From the NCBI RefSeq assembly GCF_000317125.1, contig NC_019695.1, positions 4,886,336 through 4,950,335 on the forward strand: a stretch of DNA of 64,000 nucleotides, read 5' to 3'. Of this stretch, positions 8,136 through 17,399 are shown piece by piece; position 1 is the stretch's first letter; each line of letters begins with the position of its first letter. A program made the position numbers and the translations under genes. The notes below the pieces were generated by a model. The model had not been told where the DNA came from. It searched no databases and saw only the letters and a program-made list of their open reading frames with translations. This DNA comes from Chroococcidiopsis thermalis PCC 7203. Its GTDB lineage: Bacteria; Cyanobacteriota; Cyanobacteriia; Cyanobacteriales; Chroococcidiopsidaceae.

Positions 8136-9023
8136 ATGATCGTTTGCCCTAATTGCAATCACCTCAACCCAGAAGGGGCGCAAGCCTGCGAAGCTTGCTA
8201 CACACCTCTACCAGCTACTACTAGTTGTCCTAACTGTGGCGCACCCGTACAAACTGATGCAAGGTTCTGCGGACAATGTGGCTACGATCTCAGTGCTGAC
8301 TTAGCAACTGTCGCCGAAGGAACGCCGCTAGATCTTGGTGACCTACCACCGACTCAACCAAGCTTGGCTGTTCCAGAACCTAGAGTCGAGGAACCCAGAG
8401 TCGAGGAACCCAGAGTCGAGCCAGCTATAGAGCTAGAAACACCTGCACCTGTAGTGGAAATCATTCATCGCGACCTATCAGCGACTCCAGAGCCAGAACC
8501 GATAATAGCACCAGCGCCGACTCCAGAGCCAGAACCAATCGCAGAATCTCGTAAGAGTAGCAGTATTAACCCTCCTCCCCCGCCAGCACCATTCACACCG
8601 CCAACACCAACACCACCACCACCGCCAGCAGTATCCCCACCCACTCCCATGCCAGCAATGCCCGTGGTTTCGAGTTCCAAAACCCAATTGCAGCAGCAGA
8701 TTGCCAAGCTCTTTCACGTCCAGACCAATACTCTCATCGAGCTACCACCAACTCTTTCTGTGGTGCATATTGGTAAGCCTAACGATCGCATTCCTCCAGA
8801 TGTTGACGTGGCTGGGTTTCCTAATTCCGAAATCGTCTCGCGGATTCATGCCGACATTCGCATTGAAGGAGATGCTTACTACATAGAAGATGTGGGCAGT
8901 TCCAACGGAACTTACATCAACAATATGCCCCTTTTACCAGGTAATCGTCACCGTTTGCGGATGGGCGATCGCATTGCTTTAGGTAAGGGAGACTTAGTAA
9001 CTTTTCTGTTTCAACTTTCATAG
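8136..9023 (+). CDS. Double zinc-ribbon / FHA domain protein
   Basis: 295 residues in three parts: two zinc ribbons (CPNCNHLNPEGAQACEAC at about 4-21, CPNCGAPVQTDARFCGQCG at about 31-50), a Pro/Glu-rich disordered linker (about 65-185) containing a tripled PRVEE unit and runs of proline, and a C-terminal FHA domain (about 200-295) with the phosphothreonine-binding signatures SRIHADI and DVGSSNGTYINN. FHA domains read threonine phosphorylation from Ser/Thr kinases; no kinase is in the window. A second FHA gene follows 31 bases downstream, suggesting an operon. Confidence 0.85.
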   Translation: MIVCPNCNHLNPEGAQACEACYTPLPATTSCPNCGAPVQTDARFCGQCGYDLSADLATVAEGTPLDLGDLPPTQPSLAVPEPRVEEPRVEEPRVEPAIELETPAPVVEIIHRDLSATPEPEPIIAPAPTPEPEPIAESRKSSSINPPPPPAPFTPPTPTPPPPPAVSPPTPMPAMPVVSSSKTQLQQQIAKLFHVQTNTLIELPPTLSVVHIGKPNDRIPPDVDVAGFPNSEIVSRIHADIRIEGDAYYIEDVGSSNGTYINNMPLLPGNRHRLRMGDRIALGKGDLVTFLFQLS

Positions 9024-9054
9024 CTACTTGTAGCTTATTCTCGACCTGGCTAAA

Positions 9055-9360
9055 GTGATTACAATTACTCTGCTACATCCTCAAAATGGTACTCCCGTCC
9101 AAAATTGGACGTTTGAAACTGAATCTGTTGTCCGCGTTGGACGGGCAACAGACAATCAGGTAATTCTATACAGTGCTGTTGTTTCTCGCTACCATGCCGA
9201 ATTACATGCGACAAGGGGGCAATGGCAGTTAGTGAATTTAGGCGCGAATGGCACATATATAGATGGTCAACCAATTACAGAATCGATTTCAGTCATAAAT
9301 GGTACGGTGATTCGACTGGCTAAATCCGGTCCTCAATTACAAATTAAGTTATTGCCATAG
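9055..9360 (+). CDS. Stand-alone FHA domain protein
   Basis: 101 residues from a GTG start, essentially one FHA domain: VGRATDNQVIL, SRYHAEL and NLGANGTYIDGQPI correspond to the conserved GR, SRxHA and NGT elements. Probably cotranscribed with the preceding zinc-ribbon/FHA protein and likely binds a phosphothreonine peptide. Confidence 0.85.
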   Translation: MITITLLHPQNGTPVQNWTFETESVVRVGRATDNQVILYSAVVSRYHAELHATRGQWQLVNLGANGTYIDGQPITESISVINGTVIRLAKSGPQLQIKLLP

Positions 9361-9480
9361 CAGTACGATACGAGAGAAGATATTTTCAACAGCCTCAAGC
9401 AAGACCTTACCAAAGAATGTGTGAGCGGTTGCTTTGGTTAAGTGACTTACAATGGGAGTTATCTTCAACGACCAATCACC

Positions 9481-9714
9481 ATGCTGAAGCGTTCTAAGTT
9501 CGAGACAACCCAATCTCAAATTATGCACCGTGCGGAGGAGCTGATCGACGCAGCATCGAACCGCTATCGAATTACCGTCCAAGTCGCCAACCGCGCTAAG
9601 CGTCGCCGTTATGAAGATTTTGATAATGTAGACGATCCGATGATGAAACCAGTCATCCGCGCCATCATTGAGATGTCTGACGAGTTGACTCAACCAGAAA
9701 TTATCGGTGAATAG
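9481..9714 (+). CDS. rpoZ: RNA polymerase omega subunit
   Basis: 77 residues, cyanobacterial omega type: [49 protein letters not shown]. It helps assemble core RNA polymerase and supports primary sigma recruitment in cyanobacteria. The ATG at 9481 is chosen over an in-frame GTG or TTG at 9442 because the family begins here. Confidence 0.93.
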   Translation: MLKRSKFETTQSQIMHRAEELIDAASNRYRITVQVANRAKRRRYEDFDNVDDPMMKPVIRAIIEMSDELTQPEIIGE

Positions 9715-9812
9715 CCAATAGAGTAAGTCATGAGTGGTTAGTGGCTGGTGGCTGGTAGAACTAGATTCTTAGTTTTGGTCTAGTCACCTGTTACTCTTCA
9801 CTGACAACTGAT

Positions 9813-9841
9813 AACGGGTGAGTTGCGATCGCCCGTTTTTT
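9813..9841 (+). terminator. Rho-independent terminator downstream of rpoZ
   Basis: AACGGG (9813-9818) pairs with CCCGTT (9832-9837), followed by a T run. The loop contains a HIP1 octamer. Confidence 0.6.
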
Positions 9842-10152
9842 GCTATTTATTGCGGTCGCTGAGTCAAATGCTTGAGTTAATCCAATTAAACTCATTGGTT
9901 GTGCGATCGCATATTTCAACAATAAATCTCACCTGAGTTATGCGCTCTTTAACAATAAACCCGCCCAGATGAAACTTTTGACTTGCTGACATCAGCTATA
10001 AAATAAATTGGTTAAATTGCTCGAACGGAAAGCTTTTACCCGAAAGAATAAATTTCCCCCTAATTCCTGTTGTAGTGATTAACATGAATGAGGTACTAGA
10101 GAATTTGTGACTTGCCTCAAGCGTACATTTTATCCTCTAGGGAGTTAGCAAC
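9842..10152. other. Gene-free interval upstream of the SDR gene
   Basis: About 310 bases of AT-rich DNA with HIP1 sites. A leader of the downstream SDR gene is presumably here; no RNA gene or second ORF is visible. Confidence 0.4.
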
Positions 10153-11028
10153 ATGTTTTTGGTTACGGGAGCAACAGGAGGAATTGGCAGGAGGGTGGTG
10201 CGATCGCTCCGAGAACGGGGAATGCCCGTGCGTGCTTTTGTGCGTCTGCTGTCTCGCTATAGTGAGTTAGAACATCGAGGCGCAGAAATCTTTATCGGCG
10301 ATCTGCAAGTCGATCGAGATATTCAAAAAGCTTGTCAGGGAGTACAGTACATTGTTAGCGCTCACGGTTCCGATGGCAATGCCTTCGCCCTAGACTACCA
10401 TGCCAATATTGAGTTGATCGACCGAGCTAAAGAACAGAAAGTACAGCACTTTGTTTTTATCTCTGTCTTAGGCGCAGATCGCGGTTATGAAGATGCACCC
10501 GTATTCAAAGCAAAGCGTGCTGTAGAAAAGTATTTGCAAGCAAGCGGAATTAATTATACAATTTTGCGTCCAGCCGGACTTGCTTCTAACCTCCTACCAT
10601 TAGCAGAAAGATTTCGGCAAACAGGACTTTATTTACTAGTTGGTGATGGCAAAAACCGCACTTCTATTGTTAGTACTGACGATTTAGCACAAATAATTGT
10701 TAACTCATTCATGCTTCCAGAGGCGCGTAATCGAACTTTCTCCGTTGGAGGCGGGGAAATATTACAACGGCAAGATGTACCGCACATTCTCGGGAGGATT
10801 TTCAATATCGAGCCAATTATTATTAATCCTCCCTTACTTGCAGTAGACGGATTTAGAACTGTAACGGGTTTGTTCAACCCGTCGTTGCAAAAAGCTTTAG
10901 GCACTTTCCGCACTTTACTAGACAACGAATTTTTCTGCACTCGCGAAGAAATTACTCAGTTAGAGGAAATCTATCATCTAAAAATGGAAAACCTAGAGAG
11001 TTTTTTACGGCGCTATTTGGCAATATGA
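10153..11028 (+). CDS. NAD(P)-binding SDR (NmrA/Ycf39-like)
   Basis: 291 residues, atypical short-chain dehydrogenase. The N-terminal dinucleotide motif MFLVTGATGGIGRRVV is followed by IFIGDLQ, VSAHGSDG, FVFISVLGA and the INYTILRPAG segment of NmrA/Ycf39-like proteins. The classical YxxxK catalytic pair is not apparent, in keeping with a regulatory or chaperone-like role in the family. The substrate cannot be inferred. An SD-like AGGGAG lies about 10 bases before the ATG. Confidence 0.8.
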   Translation: MFLVTGATGGIGRRVVRSLRERGMPVRAFVRLLSRYSELEHRGAEIFIGDLQVDRDIQKACQGVQYIVSAHGSDGNAFALDYHANIELIDRAKEQKVQHFVFISVLGADRGYEDAPVFKAKRAVEKYLQASGINYTILRPAGLASNLLPLAERFRQTGLYLLVGDGKNRTSIVSTDDLAQIIVNSFMLPEARNRTFSVGGGEILQRQDVPHILGRIFNIEPIIINPPLLAVDGFRTVTGLFNPSLQKALGTFRTLLDNEFFCTREEITQLEEIYHLKMENLESFLRRYLAI

Positions 11029-11034
11029 GTGCAA

Positions 11035-11080
11035 GTCAAAAGTTAAAAGTCAAAAGTTAAAAGTCAAAAGTTAAAAGGTA
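11035..11080 (+). repeat. AAAAGTC/AAAAGTT tandem repeat
   Basis: About six heptamers of the type AAAAGTC/AAAAGTT reach up to the mobA start. Confidence 0.8.
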
Positions 11081-11082
11081 AA

Positions 11083-11853
11083 TTGCCGACTCCCAATCTC
11101 CCACTCCCACTCCCGACTTCCCTTTCTAGCATCGTTCTAGCGGGGGGTAAAAGTTCGCGGATGGGACGGGATAAAGCTCTACTTTCAGTTGATGGCGTAC
11201 CGTTGTTGCAAAAAGTGTGTGAGGTAGCAATTGGATTATGCGATCGCGTTTACGTCGTGACTCCTTGGCAAGAGCGCTATGAGCATTTACTTCCCGTTGG
11301 GTGTGAGTTTATTAGGGAGCAGGGCGCGGGGAGCAGGGAGCAGGGGGACAGGGGGACAAGGGGACAAGGGGGAACTCGGGGTCCCCGCGACCGAAGGGAG
11401 TGGGGATTAGGGGGCGAAGGGGGACAAGGGGGACAAGGAAGCAATTCTAGTCACCAGTCACTAGCCGCCAGCAACTCACCAATTACCAATAGCCCTTTAA
11501 CAGGCTTTGCCCAAGGATTAATTCACGTACAAACGGAGTGGGTGCTGTTACTGGCGTGCGATTTGCCTTGCTTGCGGTTGGAAGTGTTGCAAGATTGGAC
11601 GCGCGAACTGGTAGAAATGCCGAAGGAGGCGATCGCTCTGCTTCCGCGCCATCCTAAAGGCTGGGAGCCTTTGTGCGGTTTCTATCGTCGCAGTTGTTTG
11701 AACGTCCTTGAATCATATATCGAGCAAGGTGGGCGCTCTTTTCAGCGGTGGTTGGCGCAACATCCGGTTCAACCCCTATCCCATTTCGAGCCTTCGATAT
11801 TATTTAACTGCAATACCCCAACTGACTATGCAGCCGTGTCACAGGGCGATTGA
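11083..11853 (+). CDS. mobA: Molybdenum cofactor guanylyltransferase, with low-complexity insertion
   Basis: Transfers GMP from GTP to molybdopterin. The nucleotide-binding loop LAGGKSSRMGRDKALL (about 19-34) and ACDLPCL (about 158-164, metal-binding Asp) are clear. The start is uncertain: the TTG at 11083 has AAAGG upstream, and no ATG is available because repeats run up to this point. Residues about 79-140 are Gly/Arg/Gln-rich and encoded by repeats of the class found between genes, inserted in frame between two conserved strands. The last 50 bases overlap the convergent GGDEF-EAL gene. Confidence 0.85.
   Translation: MPTPNLPLPLPTSLSSIVLAGGKSSRMGRDKALLSVDGVPLLQKVCEVAIGLCDRVYVVTPWQERYEHLLPVGCEFIREQGAGSREQGDRGTRGQGGTRGPRDRREWGLGGEGGQGGQGSNSSHQSLAASNSPITNSPLTGFAQGLIHVQTEWVLLLACDLPCLRLEVLQDWTRELVEMPKEAIALLPRHPKGWEPLCGFYRRSCLNVLESYIEQGGRSFQRWLAQHPVQPLSHFEPSILFNCNTPTDYAAVSQGD
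11317..11502 (+). repeat. In-frame repeat block within mobA
   Basis: GGGAGCAGGG, GGGGACAAGG and GGCGAAGGGG-type repeats followed by an ACTAGCCACCAG-type tail, identical in kind to the intergenic repeats. They add about 60 residues to MobA. Confidence 0.8.
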
Positions 11854-14800
11854 GCGTAAGCGCTTTCGGTTGAGAAATGCCATAACCTTGAGCGTAATCA
11901 ACTCCTAATTGGCGCAGCTTGTCCAAAATAAACTCATCTTCTACAAATTCAGCGATGGTCTGAATACCCATAACGCTAGCAATTTTAGCGATCGCTGCTA
12001 CCATTTCAGCGGCGATCGGATCGGAGACAATTTCCCGTACAAATACCCCATCGATCTTTAAATAATCTACAGGTAAATTTTTCAGATAGGCAAAGCTAGA
12101 CATGCCGCTACCAAAGTCGTCTAGGGCAAAACTACAGCCTAGCGCTTTGAGTTGGCGCATCACGGCTGCGGCTTTCGCTAAATTCGTAATGGCTACAGTT
12201 TCCGTCACTTCAAAGCAAATTAACTGGGGACAAATCTCTGTGAGAGCAAATTGCTCTTGAACAAAAGAAATAAACTGTTCGTCATTTAGAGTTGCACCAG
12301 ATAAATTAACTGCATAAACATGAGGCAGACGAGCCGTTGAGGACAGCATTAAGTGACGAAACAAAGTTTGAATCACCCAGCGATCGATCCGGTGCATCAG
12401 GTGGTAGCGTTCGGCAGCAGGAATAAATGCCATCGGCGAGACTAATTTTCCCGTCTCATCCTCCAGCCGCAGCAACACTTCACAGTGATGCGGCGAACCA
12501 ACGCTGGTCGGAGCGATCGCGGCGATGGGTTGATAGAATAGCCGAAAGCGGTTGTCTTCCAATGCTTGAGGTAGGCGCGTCACCCATTGCATTTCTCCTT
12601 GTTGAATGGCAAGTTCGGTGTCGTCAAGTTGGTAGATGTGGACGCGGTTACGCCCTTTGTTTTTGGCAACATAGCAAGCAGCATCAGCAGCACTTAAGAC
12701 GCTAGCAACACTAGGAGTGGTAATATTAATTTCTACTAGACCAATGCTGACACCAACGGTAAAGGTTTTGTCTTGCCAAACAAAGCGATAGTCGTTGATT
12801 TGCTGCCGCAGCACGTTAGCAATTTGAGTCGCTTGTTCTAAAGGACACGAATAGAGCAGGATGCCGAATTCATCTCCGCCTAAGCGGGCTAGAGTATCGG
12901 TTTTACGTAATTGAGTCGGTAGCAAGCTGCTAATATGACGCAGTAGCATATCTCCGGCTGCATGTCCGCAAGTATCGTTGATAATTTTGAATTGATCGAG
13001 ATCGAGGTAACAGAGGACGTGCTGAATGCTACCATTTTGGGCGCTGTGGACGGCAGTTGCCAAGCGTTTCTCAAATTCTCGTCGGTTGTAGAGTTCGGTT
13101 AAGGGGTCGTGGCTGGCTTGCCATGCCAGTTGTCTCGCCATCGTGTTGGCTTGAGTGATGTCGCGAAACACTAAAATGCTACCGATCAGTTGGCGATCGC
13201 TAGCATAAATCGGTGCAGCTGAGTGATCGATCGCAAATTCTGTCCCATCCCGTCCGATTAACAAGGTGTTGTATGAGGATTTGACAATCCGACTTTCATC
13301 TAAAACTCGCTCTACGGGATTGTCTAATGTCTCCCGCGTAATTTCATTGACGATCTTGAAGACACAATCGAGGGGTAGTCCTCTAGCTTGTTCGCCATCC
13401 CAACGGGTGAGTTTTTCTGCTACGGGATTGAGCGATTGAACGTAACCCTCTGCATCTGTGGTAATGACGGCATCGCCAATTGAGTGTAATGTCACTTGTG
13501 CTAGTTCTTTTTCACGCGAAAGAGCGAGTTCGATCCGCTTGCGCTCGTTAATTTCTCGCGTTAGTTCTAAGTTGGCAGCTTCAGCAATTTTTGCCCTGAC
13601 GAGGGCTTCTTCTGCTTGTTTGCGGGCAGTGATGTCGTGTTGTACGCCCCAAACTCGCACTAGATAGCCATTTTCGACAATACCGATGAGATTGTTGAGA
13701 AAGTAGTGGAGATTACCGTGGCGATCGAACTCGCACAATTCAGCATCTACCAGGCGATAGCCAGAACTGATGAAGGCGCGAAAAAACTCTATATTAGCGG
13801 GAATGGACTTGGGTAAAAATTCACCGATCCTCGCTCCTAGCATCTCACCTACACTGGCGTAACCGAACATGCGTGCCAAGACTTCGTTGCATTCTGCGAG
13901 ATAGCCGTGTTGGTAAAAGTCATTGACTTGGATCTCTAGAGCAGCTTGAATTGCTACTGGTCGCTCTAATTCGCAACGCCAAATACCTTCGGAGCTTTGG
14001 GCGAGAAATACGCGATAGCGTTCTTCACTTTTCAGGAGTGCCGCTTGAGATTGGTTCAGTTGAGTTAGCATCCAATTAATCGTACTGGCTAGACAGGCTA
14101 ATTCGTCGTTACCAGGTATTTCAACGCGGGAACGCAGGTCGCTACTAGCACCGATTCGGCTGACATCGCTGCTTAAACGCGCTATGCGTGACAGGACGAG
14201 TTTTTCTAATAGTAGTAAAGTCGTGACGCTAAAGACCAAACCAACCAACAACAACAACCACACGAGATAACGAACGCTGAGTTGTCCGCGTTGGTAGATC
14301 TGCCTTGGTAAATTTACGCGCAAGATTGCGGCTGGATTCCCTTCCATATTTCGCAGCATCGCGTAGCCAGCAATCGTACTTTCATCGAGCGATCGCACGA
14401 AGACTTGCTCGTTTTTAATTAAAGTTTGCTCTGCTCTTTGAAAGTCTAAGGGTATGGGCGGATGGTCTAATCGCTCTAAGGCAATATCAAAATGAGTCTT
14501 TGCTGCTAGCTGTTTGACATCCAAATAGCGTCCCATAACGAGAATGCCGCGACTTGGACCTTTGCCTTCACTGGTTAAAATTTGCCGCACGGCAATCAAC
14601 ATCAGTCCTTCAGGTAGCTGTAACAACCCCATTCGCTGGGGATCGTCATTATTTGAGCTTGAGAAAAATTCTGGTTGCTGGAAGTATTTTTGCAGGCTTT
14701 TCGGTACTGGTAAAGCCTGTTTTGTATAAGGCGTGATGAAGCCATTATAAACTATCCGTCGATCGCGGCGACGGATATACATAATTAGATCGAGATTCGA

Positions 14801-15088
14801 TCTTACGAGCGAAGCATAGTTAAATGCGTTTTGAAAATATTCAAGATTGCCAGTTTCAATATCGGTATAAGTACCATCCCACTCTGCCTCATCGCCATTC
14901 ATGATGTTTAATTTGTTCAGCTCATCATTGTATGCTTGCACGATGCGGCGGACATTTTGGTCGGCATCCTGTTCTTCCACTTGGGTAAACCCATCTAATA
15001 AAATTGTTTTGGAAGTGCTATACAGCGCTACAAATAGACTGAATAGCGTCATGCCAGTAATAATTAATGTCTTTTTACGCAGCGTCAT
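11804..15088 (-). CDS. Membrane c-di-GMP signalling protein: CHASE4-HAMP-PAS-PAS-GGDEF-EAL
   Basis: 1094 residues. Order: a transmembrane segment (about 9-28), an extracytoplasmic CHASE4 domain (about 50-260; NGDEAEWDGTY), a second transmembrane segment (about 275-298), HAMP, PAS/PAC (about 350-490), a second PAS (about 525-650), GGDEF (about 655-815, RLGGDEF near 734) and EAL (about 830-1085). The EAL signature reads EVL (CEVLLRLED near 868), but DDFGSG, KIDG, the Glu of FEVTE and AEFVED are present, so phosphodiesterase activity is plausible. A short ORF overlaps its ATG by four bases. Confidence 0.93.
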   Translation of the reverse strand: MTLRKKTLIITGMTLFSLFVALYSTSKTILLDGFTQVEEQDADQNVRRIVQAYNDELNKLNIMNGDEAEWDGTYTDIETGNLEYFQNAFNYASLVRSNLDLIMYIRRRDRRIVYNGFITPYTKQALPVPKSLQKYFQQPEFFSSSNNDDPQRMGLLQLPEGLMLIAVRQILTSEGKGPSRGILVMGRYLDVKQLAAKTHFDIALERLDHPPIPLDFQRAEQTLIKNEQVFVRSLDESTIAGYAMLRNMEGNPAAILRVNLPRQIYQRGQLSVRYLVWLLLLVGLVFSVTTLLLLEKLVLSRIARLSSDVSRIGASSDLRSRVEIPGNDELACLASTINWMLTQLNQSQAALLKSEERYRVFLAQSSEGIWRCELERPVAIQAALEIQVNDFYQHGYLAECNEVLARMFGYASVGEMLGARIGEFLPKSIPANIEFFRAFISSGYRLVDAELCEFDRHGNLHYFLNNLIGIVENGYLVRVWGVQHDITARKQAEEALVRAKIAEAANLELTREINERKRIELALSREKELAQVTLHSIGDAVITTDAEGYVQSLNPVAEKLTRWDGEQARGLPLDCVFKIVNEITRETLDNPVERVLDESRIVKSSYNTLLIGRDGTEFAIDHSAAPIYASDRQLIGSILVFRDITQANTMARQLAWQASHDPLTELYNRREFEKRLATAVHSAQNGSIQHVLCYLDLDQFKIINDTCGHAAGDMLLRHISSLLPTQLRKTDTLARLGGDEFGILLYSCPLEQATQIANVLRQQINDYRFVWQDKTFTVGVSIGLVEINITTPSVASVLSAADAACYVAKNKGRNRVHIYQLDDTELAIQQGEMQWVTRLPQALEDNRFRLFYQPIAAIAPTSVGSPHHCEVLLRLEDETGKLVSPMAFIPAAERYHLMHRIDRWVIQTLFRHLMLSSTARLPHVYAVNLSGATLNDEQFISFVQEQFALTEICPQLICFEVTETVAITNLAKAAAVMRQLKALGCSFALDDFGSGMSSFAYLKNLPVDYLKIDGVFVREIVSDPIAAEMVAAIAKIASVMGIQTIAEFVEDEFILDKLRQLGVDYAQGYGISQPKALTLNRPVTRLHSQLGYCS

Positions 15089-15264
15089 AAGATGGCATAA
15101 GCAGCAATGGTTGACTGGGAATTGGCAAGCAGTTTAACGATCTCACCTCGATTCTGCATGACTGGTTGGCAGTGGTTTTGAATTTGCCGCTGATGAGATG
15201 ACCGAGACTGTACAGCTAAATTGGTTGCTAATAACTGCAATAGCGATATTTTTCTAGTACTCAT
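15085..15264 (-). CDS. Small ORF translationally coupled to the CHASE4 receptor
   Basis: 59 residues (MSTRKISLLQLLATNLAVQS...), not a recognised family. Two features support reality: an AGGAAGAG Shine-Dalgarno-like sequence five bases before its ATG, and an ATGA overlap between its stop and the start of the 1094-residue receptor. It could be a leader peptide that controls translation of the receptor, or a small partner protein. Confidence 0.5.
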   Translation of the reverse strand: MSTRKISLLQLLATNLAVQSRSSHQRQIQNHCQPVMQNRGEIVKLLANSQSTIAAYAIL

Positions 15265-15291
15265 TTCTCTTCCTAGTAAATTGCAGCACAA

Positions 15292-15896
15292 CCCTAGCCT
15301 CTAACACCAACTGAAAAAAATCATAAAAAAGTACATAGTTTTTAATTTTTGCTGTTGACTTGTAGATTTTAACTTCAGTAGCTACCGTATGCCTCCTCAT
15401 TAAATTCGATTAGAAATAAGTCGTCAAGCTCGGTTCAATTAATGCTATTTCATCTATAGCCGATTGCACTACTAATAATTGCGATTTGTAAAGAAAATGT
15501 TTGATTATGCAGTCAAACTTGAGATTTTTTAAAATGAATCCTCGTTTGAATCGAAAATCAAAAAGCCTGAAGCAAAAAATAGTTGAGAATTGGTGCTGAG
15601 TAGCTGCTGTTGGAGTTTAATTGGAGTTTAAATAGTTATTATGCATCGGCGATCGCGCTAAATGCCATATAGAAAAGCTTAATTTTACCCTTCTTTGCAT
15701 AAACAATTGCTTAAATTTTAGTTAGAAAAAATAATTACTGCAAATCCCTGCACAGATTGCCGATCGAGTATAAAAAATATCTAAGTTAGTCTTGAAAAAC
15801 CAGAGTAGCGATCGTTACAAGTACTCCTGCATTTATGCATATTTTCATCTATGATTTTGATGAAATTCTTACTAACATAAAGTGTTAGCTAACGAT
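15292..15896. other. Gene-free AT-rich interval
   Basis: About 600 bases between the receptor leader ORF and the end of speE. I see AT-rich DNA with HIP1 sites and no convincing ORF, RNA or repeat array. Confidence 0.4.
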
Positions 15897-16820
15897 TTAT
15901 TTCTCCTCAAAAACTAGAGGTTTACCATCCTCAAGAATATGTCCTAGCTGTGCTAATTTAAGCCGTAAGTCTTTTGGTAAGCCAAACATACCTGTATGAC
16001 TCACAGCATCGTATGCTTTAAGTTTATCTGCTAAATTGCGATCGCCTATCCTCTGCTCGATCTCACCATGACTCAAATTAGCAGGGTCAATATTATTAGT
16101 TGCAATAATAAATCCCCACGTACAAGCAAAAGAAGGAATAAATATAGAATAACTGCGGACAACGGGAAAGACACTATGAATAGTCCGCCGAATTGTAGCG
16201 TGTTCCGTCCATTTCAAAGGTGAAAGAGAAAACCCTTGAACTACCATTACCCCCGACTCTGAGAGTCGCTGCTGACAAAGGGAATAAAACTGTTTGGTAT
16301 AAAGCGCGATCGCGGGTCCCTCTTCTAAAGCATCAGTAATATCGAGGATAATGACATCAAACTGAGCTTCTTGCTGCGCCAAATATGCGCGACCATCAGT
16401 ATGTAACAATTCCAATCGCGGATCGCTAAAAGCACCTTGATGCCAAGAAGGGAGTTTTTGCTGGCAAAATTCCACCAATTCCCGATCTAAATCCACCATC
16501 ACCAAAGATTTGACATTGGGATGCTTCAAAACTTCTCGCGGTGTTGCACCTTCCCCACCACCAATAATTAACACTCGTTGCGGATTGGGATGAGTCATCA
16601 TTGCTGGCTGTACCAACGCCTCATGATACAGATACTCATCGACCTCAGCCGATTGAATCGTATCATCCAACACCAGCACGTCACCGTAAGCTGCTGTTTT
16701 GGCAAATTCCATCGCTTGAAACTGAGTCGATTTAGCCTCCATACCTCCGACTCGCCGCAACAGGCGAATTTCCTCTGAGGTTGTCTGATCGCTCAGCCAG
16801 CTACTAAATTCTAAGCTCAT
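15897..16820 (-). CDS. speE: Polyamine aminopropyltransferase (spermidine synthase-like)
   Basis: About 307 residues. Transfers aminopropyl from decarboxylated SAM to an amine. Visible: EYLYHEALVQPAMM, the dcSAM-binding loop VLIIGGGEGATPREVL, VMVDLDRELVEF, TDGRAYL and ILDITDAL. ATG at 16820 is preferred to a GTG at 16877 because the extra 19 residues derive from an intergenic palindrome. speD, 65 bases upstream, makes the co-substrate. The preferred acceptor (putrescine, agmatine or other) cannot be read from sequence. Confidence 0.88.
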   Translation of the reverse strand: MSLEFSSWLSDQTTSEEIRLLRRVGGMEAKSTQFQAMEFAKTAAYGDVLVLDDTIQSAEVDEYLYHEALVQPAMMTHPNPQRVLIIGGGEGATPREVLKHPNVKSLVMVDLDRELVEFCQQKLPSWHQGAFSDPRLELLHTDGRAYLAQQEAQFDVIILDITDALEEGPAIALYTKQFYSLCQQRLSESGVMVVQGFSLSPLKWTEHATIRRTIHSVFPVVRSYSIFIPSFACTWGFIIATNNIDPANLSHGEIEQRIGDRNLADKLKAYDAVSHTGMFGLPKDLRLKLAQLGHILEDGKPLVFEEK

Positions 16821-16847
16821 ATTTGATGGATTCCTGATGTCTATTTT

Positions 16848-16875
16848 GGTAGTGGCGCACGGCTGCGTCACTACC
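16848..16875 (-). repeat. Palindrome between speD and speE
   Basis: GGTAGTG and CACTACC arms with an internal GCGCA/TGCG stem, 28 bases. No T-tract follows, so an RNA-stability hairpin or a REP-like element is more likely than a terminator. Confidence 0.6.
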
Positions 16876-16884
16876 ATTTCTACC

Positions 16885-17280
16885 TCACTTTCTCAGCATT
16901 AAAGGCAACTGCGAGGCTTGAACGATCGCCGGATCGAATCTTTCGTGCAATTGCTTGGACACCCATTTCGGTCGCCAGAGTGTTTCTAATACTTCACCAA
17001 AGGGTACGACATCTAAATCGCCACAGGTAAATATGTCTAAGAAACAAGCTCGGTATTCTGGATATGTGTGAATGCTGGCGTGAGACTCGGAAAGCATTAA
17101 CACAACCGAAACACCGCAAGGTTCAAATTTGTGCTTGAGATGCGCCACAATGGTAGCTCCTACTGCACTAACTGCTCTGACCATATCGCGTTCGATCTGT
17201 TCTAGATCGTCCATGTCAGCTTCACAACCAGAAAAATTCAGCAGCAAATGCCGACCGTAAAAATCGAATCGCTTTTCCAT
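16885..17280 (-). CDS. speD: S-adenosylmethionine decarboxylase proenzyme
   Basis: 131 residues, bacterial/archaeal small SpeD. The SESHASIHTYPE motif contains the Ser at which the chain cleaves itself to form the pyruvoyl cofactor; downstream CFLDIFTCGD holds the catalytic Cys. Makes decarboxylated SAM for SpeE, encoded immediately downstream. Confidence 0.93.
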   Translation of the reverse strand: MEKRFDFYGRHLLLNFSGCEADMDDLEQIERDMVRAVSAVGATIVAHLKHKFEPCGVSVVLMLSESHASIHTYPEYRACFLDIFTCGDLDVVPFGEVLETLWRPKWVSKQLHERFDPAIVQASQLPLMLRK

Positions 17281-17399
17281 AGGGCTAATCTCTTTCTTTA
17301 CAAAAAATTGTTCTTCCCGAAAACGGTAGTATCACCGCCTGTTAGAGTGTTTGTTGGTTTATGCAAAATTTAGCTAGCAAACTTTAGCTATGGAAATTT

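Noticed and set aside
8465-8717. Gly/Trp-rich open frames on the minus strand opposite the FHA gene
   Set aside because: They are mirrors of the Pro/Glu-rich linker codons; the plus-strand frame has recognisable zinc ribbons and FHA motifs.
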